From: Bacteroidota bacterium
GTDB taxonomy: Bacteria > Bacteroidota > Bacteroidia > Chitinophagales > Chitinophagaceae
Length of the DNA: 9,603 nucleotides
Assembly (NCBI GenBank): GCA_023423285.1
Contig: JAFAFV010000002.1
Span: 1-9,603 of the forward strand
Reading direction: 5' to 3'
The notes under the pieces were generated by a model that was not told where the DNA came from, did not search any database, and saw only the letters and a list, made by a program, of their open reading frames with translations. This document shows, piece after piece, positions 1 to 8,454 of this stretch. Each line of letters opens with the position of its first letter. Position 1 is the stretch's first letter. Position numbers and translations under genes: made by a program.

Positions 1-1
1 A

Positions 2-2329
2 AATACGGTTTTACACGATTATTACATAGCATGCCTGAGCAGGGAAACCAGCCTGCTTGCAAGAAAAGAAGTTTTAACAGGAAAAGCAAAATTTGGAATA
101 TTTGGAGATGGAAAAGAAGTGGCTCAGGTGGCGATGGCAAAATTTTTTCAACCGGGCGATTGGCGCAGCGGCTATTATCGCGACCAGACCTGGATGATGG
201 CCGTAAACGTTGGCGGACCCAAAGAATATTTTGCGCAACTATATGCAGATCCAAGCCTTGAACGGGATCCATTTAGCATGGGCCGGCAAATGATTAACCA
301 TTACACCAGCAGAAATATTGATGAAAACGGGGAATGGCTGAACCTGGTTGATGTGCTAAATGTTGCTGCCGATATGGCTCCCACCGCTTCCCAAATGCCA
401 CGGTCCATAGGCCTCGCCTTTGCTTCAAAAGCCTTCAGGGAAGTGGAAGAGCTGAAGCCATTTACCGGTTTATCTAACAATGGCAACGAGGTTTGTTTTA
501 CTACAATTGGTGATGCATCTACCAGCGAAGGTCATTTCTGGGAAACTGTTAATGCAGCAGGCGTACTGCAAATTCCGCTGGTAATATTTGTATGGGATGA
601 TGGTTATGGCATTTCAGTACCTGTTGAATATCAAACAACTAAGGGGTCTATATCAAGAGCATTAAAAGGCTTTGAAAAAGAAGAAGGCACGAATGGCTTT
701 TATCTGGCCGAAGTAAAAGGCTGGGATTATATGGGCATGGTGGAGGCCTTTGAAGAAGGCATAAGTCTTTCGCGCGAAACCCATACTCCAATTTTATTTC
801 ATGTAAAAGAGCTGACTCAGCCACAGGGCCACAGTACTTCCGGCAGTCATGAGCGGTATAAAAGTGAAGAACGCCTTGAATGGGAAAAAGAATGGGACTG
901 CCTGAAAAAAATGAAGGCATGGATATTGGAAAATGCCCTTGCTGATGACGCTCATCTTGATAAGATTAGGGCTGATGCCCGCGACAACGTTCGGCTTGCC
1001 CGCAATGAAGCCTGGGCAGCATATCTTCAACCACTAAAAGAACAAACCGCCAAAACCAAAGCAATTTTACAAACGCTGGCTTCGGAAAATCCCGATAAAG
1101 CAGGTGAGATAAATAAACTCTCTGCTAATCTTAGCGCTATACGTGAGCCACTCAGACGCAACGTTTTACGAAACTTATATAAAGCAATTTTACTAAGTGG
1201 AGAAGACAAATCTATTGAAGCTAAAACTTATTATGATGAGTTGTTAAAAGAGAATGCAGCCCTTTATAATACTTTTCTATTTGATACCAGTCCAAAGAGC
1301 GCTTTTAATGTAAAAACAATAGCGCCGGTTGTTACTGAAAATTCGCCGGTTTTAAATGGGTACGAAATATTAAATCATTATTTTGATCAGCTTTTGGCAG
1401 GCAATCCCAAAGTATTTGCGTTTGGCGAAGACCTTGGGAAAATTGGCGGCGTGAACCAGGGCTTTGTGGGTTTGCAAAATAAATACGGCGTTGGCAGAAT
1501 CTTCGATACCGGCATTCGCGAACTCACCATCATGGGGCAGGCAATAGGTATGGCATTGAGAGGATTGCGACCGATTGCCGAAATCCAATACATTGATTAC
1601 CTGGTTTATGGCCTGCAACCGCTTACTGATGATGTGGCCACGCTGCATTACCGCACCGCAGGGCAACAGGTATGCCCGGTAATTGTACGCACACGCGGCC
1701 ATCGCCTTGAGGGCATCTGGCACAGCGGTTCTCCAATGGGTATGATGCTCAGTACGCTTCGTGGCTTTCATATTTGTGTGCCACGCAATATGGTGCAGGC
1801 TGCATGCATGTACAATACATTATTAAAAAGCAATGATCCAGGTATTATGGTAGAAGTGCTGAACGGATACCGGTTGAAGGAAAAACTGCCTGAAAATCTG
1901 GGGGAAATGAGTTTGGAACTGGGTGTGCCGGAAATTTTGCAGCAGGGAGAAGATATTACTATTGTGAGCTATGGCGCTACCCTGCGCGTGGTTCAGGAAG
2001 CAATGAAACTGGTGGCTCCGTTGGGTATCAGTGGTGAATTGATTGATGTGCAAACTTTGCTGCCTTTTGACATCCATCATTCCATTGTAAAGTCATTACA
2101 AAAAACCAATCGAATTGTATTTGTAGATGAAGATGTACCCGGTGGTGCATCAGCATTTATGTACAACAAAGTAATTGAGGAGCAGGGTGGCTATCGTTAT
2201 TTGGATGTTGCGCCCCGCACCATCGCGGCCAAAGAGCACCGTCCGGGCTATGGCAGCGATGGTGATTATTTCTGTAAACCTAACGCGGAGCAGATAGCGG
2301 CAGTGCTGATTGAAATGATGAAAGAATAG
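2..2329 (+). CDS. Fused 2-oxoacid dehydrogenase E1 (alpha+beta), 5' partial
   Basis: Thiamine-diphosphate E1 component of a pyruvate or branched-chain 2-oxoacid dehydrogenase complex; it decarboxylates the 2-oxoacid and passes the acyl group to lipoyl-E2 in the cytoplasm. The frame is open from base 2, so the true start lies before the window; 775 residues are visible. Residues 1 to about 330 form the alpha part: DPFSMGRQM near 89-97 and the cofactor motif at 170-201, here GDA plus 26 residues plus DD instead of GDG...NN. A helical, charged linker (about 330-445) joins it to the beta part, with GED at 475-477, IRELTIMGQAIGMALRGLRP and the C-terminal transketolase domain (VDEDVPGGA). Single-chain alpha/beta fusions of this kind occur in Bacteroidota. 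Substrate choice cannot be told from sequence alone. The methionine at base 119 is internal and should not be taken as the start. No terminator is visible after the stop. Confidence 0.93.
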   Translation, partial: NTVLHDYYIACLSRETSLLARKEVLTGKAKFGIFGDGKEVAQVAMAKFFQPGDWRSGYYRDQTWMMAVNVGGPKEYFAQLYADPSLERDPFSMGRQMINHYTSRNIDENGEWLNLVDVLNVAADMAPTASQMPRSIGLAFASKAFREVEELKPFTGLSNNGNEVCFTTIGDASTSEGHFWETVNAAGVLQIPLVIFVWDDGYGISVPVEYQTTKGSISRALKGFEKEEGTNGFYLAEVKGWDYMGMVEAFEEGISLSRETHTPILFHVKELTQPQGHSTSGSHERYKSEERLEWEKEWDCLKKMKAWILENALADDAHLDKIRADARDNVRLARNEAWAAYLQPLKEQTAKTKAILQTLASENPDKAGEINKLSANLSAIREPLRRNVLRNLYKAILLSGEDKSIEAKTYYDELLKENAALYNTFLFDTSPKSAFNVKTIAPVVTENSPVLNGYEILNHYFDQLLAGNPKVFAFGEDLGKIGGVNQGFVGLQNKYGVGRIFDTGIRELTIMGQAIGMALRGLRPIAEIQYIDYLVYGLQPLTDDVATLHYRTAGQQVCPVIVRTRGHRLEGIWHSGSPMGMMLSTLRGFHICVPRNMVQAACMYNTLLKSNDPGIMVEVLNGYRLKEKLPENLGEMSLELGVPEILQQGEDITIVSYGATLRVVQEAMKLVAPLGISGELIDVQTLLPFDIHHSIVKSLQKTNRIVFVDEDVPGGASAFMYNKVIEEQGGYRYLDVAPRTIAAKEHRPGYGSDGDYFCKPNAEQIAAVLIEMMKE

Positions 2330-2338
2330 AACGGATAG

Positions 2339-2425
2339 AACCTATGTTATTGCTGCAATTTGAAAGAAGATAAACAATTGATTGCCGAATACGAAGCAAC
2401 ACAAAAAAAATATTTCGGAAACTAA
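2339..2425 (+). pseudogene. Possible remnant resembling the L-rhamnose mutarotase N-terminus
   Basis: Just after the E1 gene, a frame lying between a TAG and a TAA reads NLCYCCNLKEDKQLIAEY, then EATQKKYFGN, 28 codons in all. The pattern YC..LK.D..LIAEYE is reminiscent of the first 20 or so residues of L-rhamnose mutarotase (RhaM) proteins, where YC is followed by a longer strand, then LK.D and LI.EYE. The likeness is from memory and short. There is no good start codon, and the strand region looks about two residues short. If real, it is a decayed gene start whose remainder is gone. The alternative is chance coding-like sequence between convergent genes. Confidence 0.28.
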
Positions 2426-2464
2426 ATTGACATTGGATTTGACCTGGTCACTAGTAACCTCCAA

Positions 2465-4612
2465 TTATTGTATCTGGTATTCCCGAGGGGGCTCAGCTCC
2501 CATTAAATGTTTTACAAAGTAATCCCAGCGACGGCGCATCATATAATTATTATCAGTGCCATACCCGTGCCTTGCATTGGGAAAGATCAACAAATCAAAA
2601 TCTTTATTGGCCTTAATAAGCGCATCTACCAGTAAATAGCTGCCATAAGGCGGCACGTTGTCATCCATACCGCCATGCGCGATGAGCAATTTTCCTTTCA
2701 GGTTTTTAGCATAGGTTTGATTGGCCTGCGCTTCATAATTATCTCTCCCGCTTTTATCATGTACTAATAGCCCGATGTAGCGCTCTCCCCAATCGTCTTC
2801 ATAATTGCGGTTATCATGGTTGCCGGATTGTGAAACGCCCACTTTAAAGAAATCAGGATAGCGCAGGAGCGCTGCTGCAGTAGCAAAGCCGCCACCGCTG
2901 TGGCCCCAAATACCTACTTTATCCAGGTTGAGGTAGGGATGTTTTTGTGCCAGTTGTTTCAAACCTTCAATATGATCGGGCAGGGTATTATCCGCCATGT
3001 TTCCATAGCACGCGTCATGAAAATCTTTTGAGCGGCCGGGGTTGCAACTGCCTTCCAATTGTATCACCACAAATCCAAGCTCAGCAAGCGCCTGGTTATC
3101 GCCACGCGCGGGATTAAAACCCCAGTAACGCACGCTGCCGCCTTGCGGACCGGGATAGATATTGATCACTACCGGGTATTTTTTGGTAGCATCCATTTTT
3201 GTAGGTGTAAACATCAGCCCGTACAGATCAAATTTTCCGCTGGCAGACTTTACAGAAAAAAGGGCAGGGGGCTTCCACCCGGTGGATGTCAGCTTTGTAA
3301 TATCCGCTTTTTCAAGCATAGCCACCTGTTTGCCATTGATACCTCTTAAAACGGATGCCGGCGGCACATGCGGCTGAGAATACGTATCTATAAAATAATT
3401 TCCGTCTGGTGAAAGGGAAACCGTATGATGGCCCGTTTCCGGCGTGAGCCATTGTAGATTACTGCCGTCAAAATTGACGGAATAAAAATGCGTGTAATAA
3501 GGATTGTTACCGGTTTCTCTGCCATTGGCCGTGAAATAGATCACGCGTTTTTTTTCATCTACCTTGATGATATCCATCACCACAAAATTTCCCTTGGTGA
3601 TCTGGTTTTTAAGTTGCCCTGTTTTGAGATCGTATAAATAAAGGTGTCCCCAGTTATCGCGCTGAGAGTACCATATGAATTCGCTGCTGTTGGGCAGAAA
3701 ACGCCAGCTCACGCCATCGCGGCCCGATTCGTACTGGGTAGCAACGTTTTCTTCATAAATATGGCGCACTTCGCCACTTGAGGCATTTGCCACACGAAAG
3801 TTGGCCTTTTTATGATCTCTGCTACTGGAAACAAATGCCAGTTGGGTGCTTTCCGCATTCCATTCATTATCGGTAAAGCCGCCTTCGCAGGAAATATCGT
3901 CGCAAAAAGTACTGCGGTGATCATCGGCAGCCATGCGCAGCGGTATTAATTTTCCCTGCTCCACATCAATGATCACCCTGTGAATTTTCGCAATGGCGCT
4001 ATCGCCCGGCAGGGGATATTTCCATTGTTCCAGTTCGGGCGCACCCACGGTGGTTTTGACCAAATACATGTCTTTCAGGTGGCGCTGATCCTGCTTAAAA
4101 GTGGCGATCTTTTTCGAATCAGGCGACCATTTTACAATAGGACGGTCACTGTGCGTCCAACCTGCATTATCGGTGGCATAGCCAAAATCTTTGATACCGT
4201 CTTTTGTCAGTTGCGTTTCTCTTGCACTAACCAGGTCTTTCACCCACAGGTTCCAGTCTTTTATATAAACTGCTTTTTTGCCGTCAGGCGATACGGATTG
4301 GTTAACTGCAGGGCGTTGTGGCCTTTCGGGTAAAAAACCTATGAGCTGCTTCAGGTTTGCGGACGTGGTTTTTTTTACTGTTTAAGGATCTACCAAAACG
4401 TATGTTGCCGTGCCGGTGGCCTGATTGCTGTACCAAAACTTTCCGTTGGCAAGCCACTGGGGGTTCACGCTTGCGCGTTCAATATGGCCAACCACATTTT
4501 TTGTTAGCATTTTTTCAGCGGCTTCGTAATCCCGTGCTGTGAGCTGCTTTGCTGTTTGCGCATACAGGGATGAGGATAATAAAACCAATACAAAATATAT
4601 AGACTGCTTCAT
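2465..4612 (-). pseudogene. S9 dipeptidyl-peptidase IV-like peptidase, interrupted by in-frame TAA
   Basis: Secreted or periplasmic serine peptidase of family S9, expected to remove N-terminal dipeptides from peptides. The start at 4612 gives MKQSIYFVLVLLSSSLYAQ, a signal peptide. The frame runs 76 codons to a TAA at 4384-4382, then continues in the same frame to 2465 without another stop, 715 codons in total, the usual size for the family. After the stop, NLKQLIGFLPERPQRPAVNQ and VSPDGKKAVYIKDWNLWVKD continue the expected beta-propeller N-terminus. The C-terminal alpha/beta-hydrolase carries GHSGGG (Ser about 572), GGMDDNV (Asp about 650) and ARHGYG (His about 682), so the catalytic triad is intact. 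As sequenced, translation gives a 76-residue stub. An internal GTG at 4243 could only yield a form without signal peptide. It is either a nonsense mutation or a base-call error; the undamaged rest argues for a recent event. It converges on the E1 gene and diverges from the lipoprotein gene. Confidence 0.9.
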
Positions 4613-4747
4613 AGCGATAAATGTAGAAATTTTTTTTGAGGCTGTGTATATAATTATACAGGTAGTAGCATGGTGGCTCACAAAGATTTGCCCCGGCCAT
4701 TTCAATTTTTGGCACTGTGATTGCATCAGACAGGCAAAAGATAAATT

Positions 4748-5236
4748 ATGAAAAAGTTATTTTATTTACTGCTGCCTGCATTGGCTGTAACCATTTTCGC
4801 CGCTTCCTGTTCTAATACAAAAAACGCTGTAGCCACACGCAGCAACCTGGTGGGTAACTGGACGGTAAGCCATGTGGAAGTTCAGGGGGCCAATGCTGCC
4901 AACTTAAGAGTAACAGCATTTGACGATGTGGACCTGAAGTGTTTTGAAGGCAGCGAGTGGTACCTTCCCAACAGTGGCAACGGTAATTACAATATTTTAA
5001 AATCAGACTGCGGACCAGGCGAAAGAAGGATCGTATGGTCTCACGAACTGAATAACGGTATGACTTACCTGGGTTTTAAACATATGGGAGACCTGAAGAA
5101 CAAGCAGGCTAAAACTGTAAAAGAAGGGTACCGCCTACAGGTAACATCTTACGAAAAGGATCATTTTATAGCCAGGAGCCCTGTATTATTTGAAGGCAGA
5201 ACCATTGACATCGTTTATCATTTTCAACGCAGGTAG
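4748..5236 (+). CDS. Small lipocalin-like lipoprotein
   Basis: A 162-residue predicted lipoprotein. Residues 1-20 are a signal peptide (KK followed by a hydrophobic stretch) ending in a lipobox AASC, so Cys21 would be lipidated and the mature protein anchored in the cell envelope. The -3 position is Ala rather than the preferred Leu, which is tolerated. The mature part starts with LVGNWTV at 34-40, the pattern opening lipocalin-like domains of Bacteroidota lipoproteins, and then alternates short strands and turns as expected for a small beta-barrel. Cys65 and Cys88 could form a disulfide. Ligand and role are unknown. It is transcribed away from the peptidase gene, with 135 bp between the two starts, and ends in a strong terminator, so it appears monocistronic. 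I see no convincing Shine-Dalgarno or -7 box. Confidence 0.85.
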   Translation: MKKLFYLLLPALAVTIFAASCSNTKNAVATRSNLVGNWTVSHVEVQGANAANLRVTAFDDVDLKCFEGSEWYLPNSGNGNYNILKSDCGPGERRIVWSHELNNGMTYLGFKHMGDLKNKQAKTVKEGYRLQVTSYEKDHFIARSPVLFEGRTIDIVYHFQRR

Positions 5237-5264
5237 TGCACAAAATATACATGATGTGATTGTT

Positions 5265-5292
5265 AAACCGTTCCCCTAGGGAGCGGTTTTTT
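5265..5292 (+). terminator. Rho-independent terminator of the lipoprotein gene
   Basis: AAACCGTTCCC (5265-5275) pairs with GGGAGCGGTTT (5279-5289) as an 11-bp stem with one G-U wobble and a CTA loop, followed by a run of six T ending at 5292. It starts 28 bp after the lipoprotein stop and separates that gene from accA. Confidence 0.9.
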
Positions 5293-5353
5293 GGCTTGGT
5301 AAGTTTTTCAATCCACAAATTTTTCTAACTTCACCACTTTATACAAAATAGCG

Positions 5354-5361
5354 TACTTTTA
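5354..5361 (+). promoter_or_regulatory. Candidate -7 box for accA
   Basis: TACTTTTA matches the Bacteroidota -7 consensus TAnnTTTG except for the last base. It would place transcription start roughly 20 bases before the accA ATG at 5389. No TTG is visible at the expected -33 spacing, so this is weak support. The position, after a terminator and before a gene, is suitable. Confidence 0.35.
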
Positions 5362-5388
5362 GCCACTTTAAAAGTGAGATGTTTTATT

Positions 5389-6360
5389 ATGCCACAAGAT
5401 CAGAACAGACAGTTTCTTGACTTTGAAAAGCCGATAAAGGATTTGTTGGATGAGATTGAGCTGACAAAGCAAAGGCAGGAAAAAACCAATATTGACCTTA
5501 GAGATCAGATTGAGCAATTACAAGGTAAGGTTGCTGAAACACGTACTAACATTACCAACACTCTTACTGACTGGCAGCGTGTGCAATTCAGCCGTCACCC
5601 AGACAGGCCGTATACGCACAAATACATAGAGTTGATGACTGAGAACTATACAGAGCTTTATGGTGACCGCAACATTAAAGACGACAAAGCCATTGTGGGC
5701 GGGTTTGCATCGTTAGACGGGCAAACGGTAATGATACTGGGGCATCAGAAAGGTTCCAATACCAAAAAAAGACAACTACGCAATTTTGGTATGGCCAATC
5801 CGGAGGGATACCGCAAAGCGCTGCGCTTTATGAAGCTTGCCGAAAAGTTCAACAAACCGGTAGTTACTTTAATAGATACGCCCGGCGCTTACCCGGGGCT
5901 TGAAGCAGAGGAGCGGGGGCAGGGGGAAGCCATCGCGCGGAATATTTATGAAATGATGCGCCTGAAAGTACCTGTGATCTGTATCATCATCGGCGAAGGC
6001 GCTAGCGGAGGCGCGCTGGGTATTGGCGTAGGGGACAGGGTGTACATGATGGAAAATACATGGTACACGGTAATTTCGCCCGAAAACTGCTCCACCATTT
6101 TATGGCGCAGTTGGGACTATAAAGTAAAAGCTGCAGAAGAACTAAAATTAACATCCGATAAAATGCTTGAGTTTGGCCTGATTGATGGAATTATTCCTGA
6201 ACCCGATGGCGGCGCCCACTGGGATTACGATCTGGCTGCTCACAATGTAAAGAAGCAGATCCTCAACTCTATTGCAGAGCTAAAAGATATGGATCCGGAA
6301 GAAAGGATCAACCAGCGCATTGAGAAGTTTGGAAAAATGGGGCATTGGGAAGAAATATAA
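5389..6360 (+). CDS. accA: Acetyl-CoA carboxylase carboxyltransferase subunit alpha
   Basis: AccA pairs with AccD to transfer the carboxyl group from carboxybiotin to acetyl-CoA, giving malonyl-CoA, the first committed step of fatty acid synthesis, in the cytoplasm. The protein is 323 residues, normal for the family. An N-terminal coiled coil (about 14-55) begins with FLDFEKPIKDL, a typical AccA opening. The carboxyltransferase core follows: RPYTHKYIELM (73-83), LIDTPGAYPGLEAEERGQGE (161-180), the oxyanion-hole loop GEGASGGAL (202-210) and YTVISPENCSTILWR (226-240). I chose ATG 5389; an in-frame GTG at 5374 would add five residues lacking family resemblance. No Shine-Dalgarno is seen. dapA follows in the same direction after 105 bp with no convincing terminator, so the two may be co-transcribed. 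accD is not in this window. Confidence 0.97.
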   Translation: MPQDQNRQFLDFEKPIKDLLDEIELTKQRQEKTNIDLRDQIEQLQGKVAETRTNITNTLTDWQRVQFSRHPDRPYTHKYIELMTENYTELYGDRNIKDDKAIVGGFASLDGQTVMILGHQKGSNTKKRQLRNFGMANPEGYRKALRFMKLAEKFNKPVVTLIDTPGAYPGLEAEERGQGEAIARNIYEMMRLKVPVICIIIGEGASGGALGIGVGDRVYMMENTWYTVISPENCSTILWRSWDYKVKAAEELKLTSDKMLEFGLIDGIIPEPDGGAHWDYDLAAHNVKKQILNSIAELKDMDPEERINQRIEKFGKMGHWEEI

Positions 6361-6393
6361 TTCCGTGTTCCCTCATCCAATCATCTTTCTTTA

Positions 6394-6413
6394 TTATCAG
6401 CCCGCTCTGATAA
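6394..6413. other. Hairpin between accA and dapA
   Basis: TTATCAG (6394-6400) and CTGATAA (6407-6413) form a perfect 7-bp stem with a 6-base loop, CCCGCT. It is followed by A-rich sequence and not by a T run, so it is unlikely to terminate. It could be an mRNA processing or stability element, or chance. Confidence 0.3.
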
Positions 6414-6465
6414 AAATTCAGAACATCAAATTACTCGTTATTCAATTTAAATCACATACAGATAT

Positions 6466-7353
6466 ATGTCATTACAACAAAAATTTTCAGGAACAGGCAT
6501 TGCCATCATTACCCCGTTTTTAGAAGATAACAGAACCATAGACTGGGCAACATTTGAAAACCTCATCAACTTTTGGATTGATAACAAGGTAGAATACCTG
6601 GTGGCCTGCGGCACCACCGGCGAAAGCGCCACGTTAACCCGCGAGGAAGAACAGGAAGTGTTTTCTTTTCTACATAAAATTGCAAATGGACGTGTGCCCC
6701 TGGTGGCAGGCGTTGGCGGAAACGATACTTATGAAGTGCTGGAAGCCTTTAAGGCAATGGACTTTACAGGCTTTGATGCGATTTTATCCGTATCTCCTTA
6801 TTACAACAAACCGCGGCAGGAAGGCATTTACAGGCACTACAAAGCTTTGAACGATGCGGCGCCACTGCCCATCATTATGTACAATGTTCCCGGTCGCACA
6901 GGTATGAGTGTATCTGTGGAAACTACATTACGTATTGCACAGGACTGCAAAAATATTTTTGCTACCAAAGAAGCATCCGGGAATTTTGACCAGATCAACC
7001 AGATCATCAAAAACAAACCGGAAGATTTTCTGGTGATTAGCGGAGATGACGGGATTACGCTGCCCATGATAGCCTGCGGCGCTATTGGCGTGATCTCTGT
7101 TGTGGCCAATGCCTATCCAAAAGAGTTCAGCGATATGGTAAGGCTTTGCCTTGCCGGAAAATTTGCTGAGGCATTACCCATCCATTTAAAATATATTGAT
7201 GTGATCAATTCGCTGTTTGCAGAAGGCAGCCCATCTGGCGTAAAACAATATATGGTTGAAATGGGCCTCTGCAAAAATAATTTCCGCATGCCTGTAATAC
7301 CGGTAAGCGATGCGCACGCCCATAAGATCAGGCAACTGATGCAGGCTTTATAA
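6466..7353 (+). CDS. dapA: 4-hydroxy-tetrahydrodipicolinate synthase
   Basis: DapA condenses pyruvate with L-aspartate 4-semialdehyde, the first step specific to lysine and meso-diaminopimelate synthesis, in the cytoplasm. The 295-residue protein is a full-length (beta/alpha)8 barrel. All hallmark residues are present: the GTTGES loop with Thr50 and Thr51, PYYNKP with Tyr112 and Tyr113, YNVPGRTG with Tyr139 and Arg144, and the Schiff-base lysine Lys168 in ATKEASG. GDDG and GAIGVISVVAN near 205-227 complete the active-site rim. The start MSLQQKFSGTGIAIITPF fits the family, with GTG.AIITPF beginning at residue 9. It lies 105 bp after accA with no clear terminator between, suggesting a shared transcript, and ends in a strong terminator. 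Composition matches its neighbours. Confidence 0.97.
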   Translation: MSLQQKFSGTGIAIITPFLEDNRTIDWATFENLINFWIDNKVEYLVACGTTGESATLTREEEQEVFSFLHKIANGRVPLVAGVGGNDTYEVLEAFKAMDFTGFDAILSVSPYYNKPRQEGIYRHYKALNDAAPLPIIMYNVPGRTGMSVSVETTLRIAQDCKNIFATKEASGNFDQINQIIKNKPEDFLVISGDDGITLPMIACGAIGVISVVANAYPKEFSDMVRLCLAGKFAEALPIHLKYIDVINSLFAEGSPSGVKQYMVEMGLCKNNFRMPVIPVSDAHAHKIRQLMQAL

Positions 7354-7384
7354 TTTTTATTTGAATCGTATTAAATCGTACATC

Positions 7385-7417
7385 AGCTCTTTGGCCATTT
7401 GCCGGAGAGCTTTTTTT
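7385..7417 (+). terminator. Rho-independent terminator of dapA
   Basis: AGCTCTTTGGC (7385-7395) pairs with GCCGGAGAGCT (7401-7411) through an 11-bp stem including two G-U pairs, with a 5-base loop, and runs directly into seven T (7411-7417). It lies about 30 bp after the dapA stop and closes the accA-dapA unit. Confidence 0.9.
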
Positions 7418-7551
7418 ATTTGCCTAAACCAATATGGATGTTTGCGATTTTGATCGGGATGTGCGAAACGAAGTCCACCGGAAGTGGTTCCATTTGACAA
7501 ATAAAACAAATATAAATGCACACATCAATAAATGCTTATTTTAGACAGAGG

Positions 7552-8322
7552 ATGATCATTGCCACGTATAACATCAATAACATCAATAAGCGCCTGCCGC
7601 TGCTGCTAAACTGGCTCGCGCAGCGAAAGCCCGATATTGTTTGTCTGCAGGAGCTGAAGGCAGCTCAGTTTGCATTCCCGGAAGAGGAGTTAAAGGCTGC
7701 AGGTTACAACGCTATTTGGAACGGACAGAAAAGCTGGAATGGTGTGGCCATACTGGCCCGGAATATGGAAATACAGGAATTACGCAGAACGCTTCCGGGT
7801 GATGAAAAAGATACGCATAGCCGTTATATAGAAGCCATCATCAACAAAATCGTGATCGGGTGCATTTACCTTCCTAACGGAAATCCCTGGCCAGGCCCCA
7901 AGTTCGACTATAAATTAAAATGGATTGAAAGACTGCGGCAACACGCGGCCTATTTATACCAATACGATGTTCCGGTAATACTGGCTGGTGATTTCAACGT
8001 GATGCCTACAGAACTGGATGTGTATAAGCCGAAAAAGTATATTGACAATGCATTGTACCGCCCCGAGACGAAGGCTGCCTTTCAGAAAATTTTACAACAG
8101 GGCTGGACAGATGCCGTGAGGACTCTTCACCCCAAAACACCCGAATATACTTTTTGGAGTTACCTCAGAAATGCTTTTGAGAGAGATGCCGGTTTACGGC
8201 TTGATTTTTTCCTGCTTAGCCCGCACATTACACCTCGGCTAAAAAAATGTGGCGTAGACCGCGAAGTGCGCGCTGCTGAAAATACCAGCGACCACGCGCC
8301 TGTATGGATAAAGATCAAATAA
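7552..8322 (+). CDS. xth: Exodeoxyribonuclease III family (AP endonuclease)
   Basis: Mg-dependent 3'-5' exonuclease and apurinic/apyrimidinic endonuclease of the exonuclease/endonuclease/phosphatase superfamily, acting in base-excision repair. From ATG 7552 the protein is 256 residues, close to E. coli exonuclease III (268). The motifs align in order: TYNIN with Asn7, LQELK with the metal-binding Glu34, GQKSWNGVAIL (58-68), YLPNG with Tyr106, GDFNVMP with Asp147 and Asn149, RLDFFL with Asp218, and the C-terminal TSDHAPV with Asp247 and the catalytic His248. A longer reading from ATG 7516 would add twelve residues not found in the family, where the first strand begins near residue 1, so 7552 is preferred. 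The gene stands alone after the dapA terminator, with only a weak hairpin behind it. Confidence 0.94.
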   Translation: MIIATYNINNINKRLPLLLNWLAQRKPDIVCLQELKAAQFAFPEEELKAAGYNAIWNGQKSWNGVAILARNMEIQELRRTLPGDEKDTHSRYIEAIINKIVIGCIYLPNGNPWPGPKFDYKLKWIERLRQHAAYLYQYDVPVILAGDFNVMPTELDVYKPKKYIDNALYRPETKAAFQKILQQGWTDAVRTLHPKTPEYTFWSYLRNAFERDAGLRLDFFLLSPHITPRLKKCGVDREVRAAENTSDHAPVWIKIK

Positions 8323-8362
8323 AAGAATTCAGATAATTTGAGAAGGGGGAAAGGTGCGGGTT

Positions 8363-8379
8363 ACCAGTTACCTGGTTTT
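8363..8379 (+). terminator. Weak terminator candidate after xth
   Basis: ACCAG (8363-8367) and CTGGT (8372-8376) form a 5-bp stem with a TTAC loop followed by a short T run to 8379. It is 41 bp after the xth stop. The stem is short, so this is a possibility only. Confidence 0.3.
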
Positions 8380-8454
8380 CGGATGCTCATTAAAAGTTTT
8401 CAGTTGAAGTAAAATTCATAATAACCAGCAAGCCTGTCTTGCCAGGAGGTGGGA

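Noticed and set aside
1370..1771. 133-codon minus-strand frame inside the E1 gene
   Set aside because: It lies wholly within the strongly conserved E1 beta coding region, and its product (Cys, His and Ala rich) resembles no family; it is a shadow of the real gene.
2432..2465. Hairpin ATTGGA/TCCAAT with inner GGT/ACC between the E1 and peptidase stops, as a bidirectional terminator
   Set aside because: The outer stem is only six base pairs with a long interrupted interior, and neither strand has a T run after it.
2465..4243. Treating the peptidase as starting at GTG 4243
   Set aside because: Upstream codons in the same frame continue the expected propeller sequence back to a proper signal peptide at 4612. 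A start at 4243 would remove both the signal peptide and part of the propeller.
7491..7517. TTGACA (7494-7499) and TATAAAT (7511-7517) as a promoter for xth
   Set aside because: The spacing is only 11 bp, too short for a sigma70 promoter, and it does not fit the Bacteroidota consensus.
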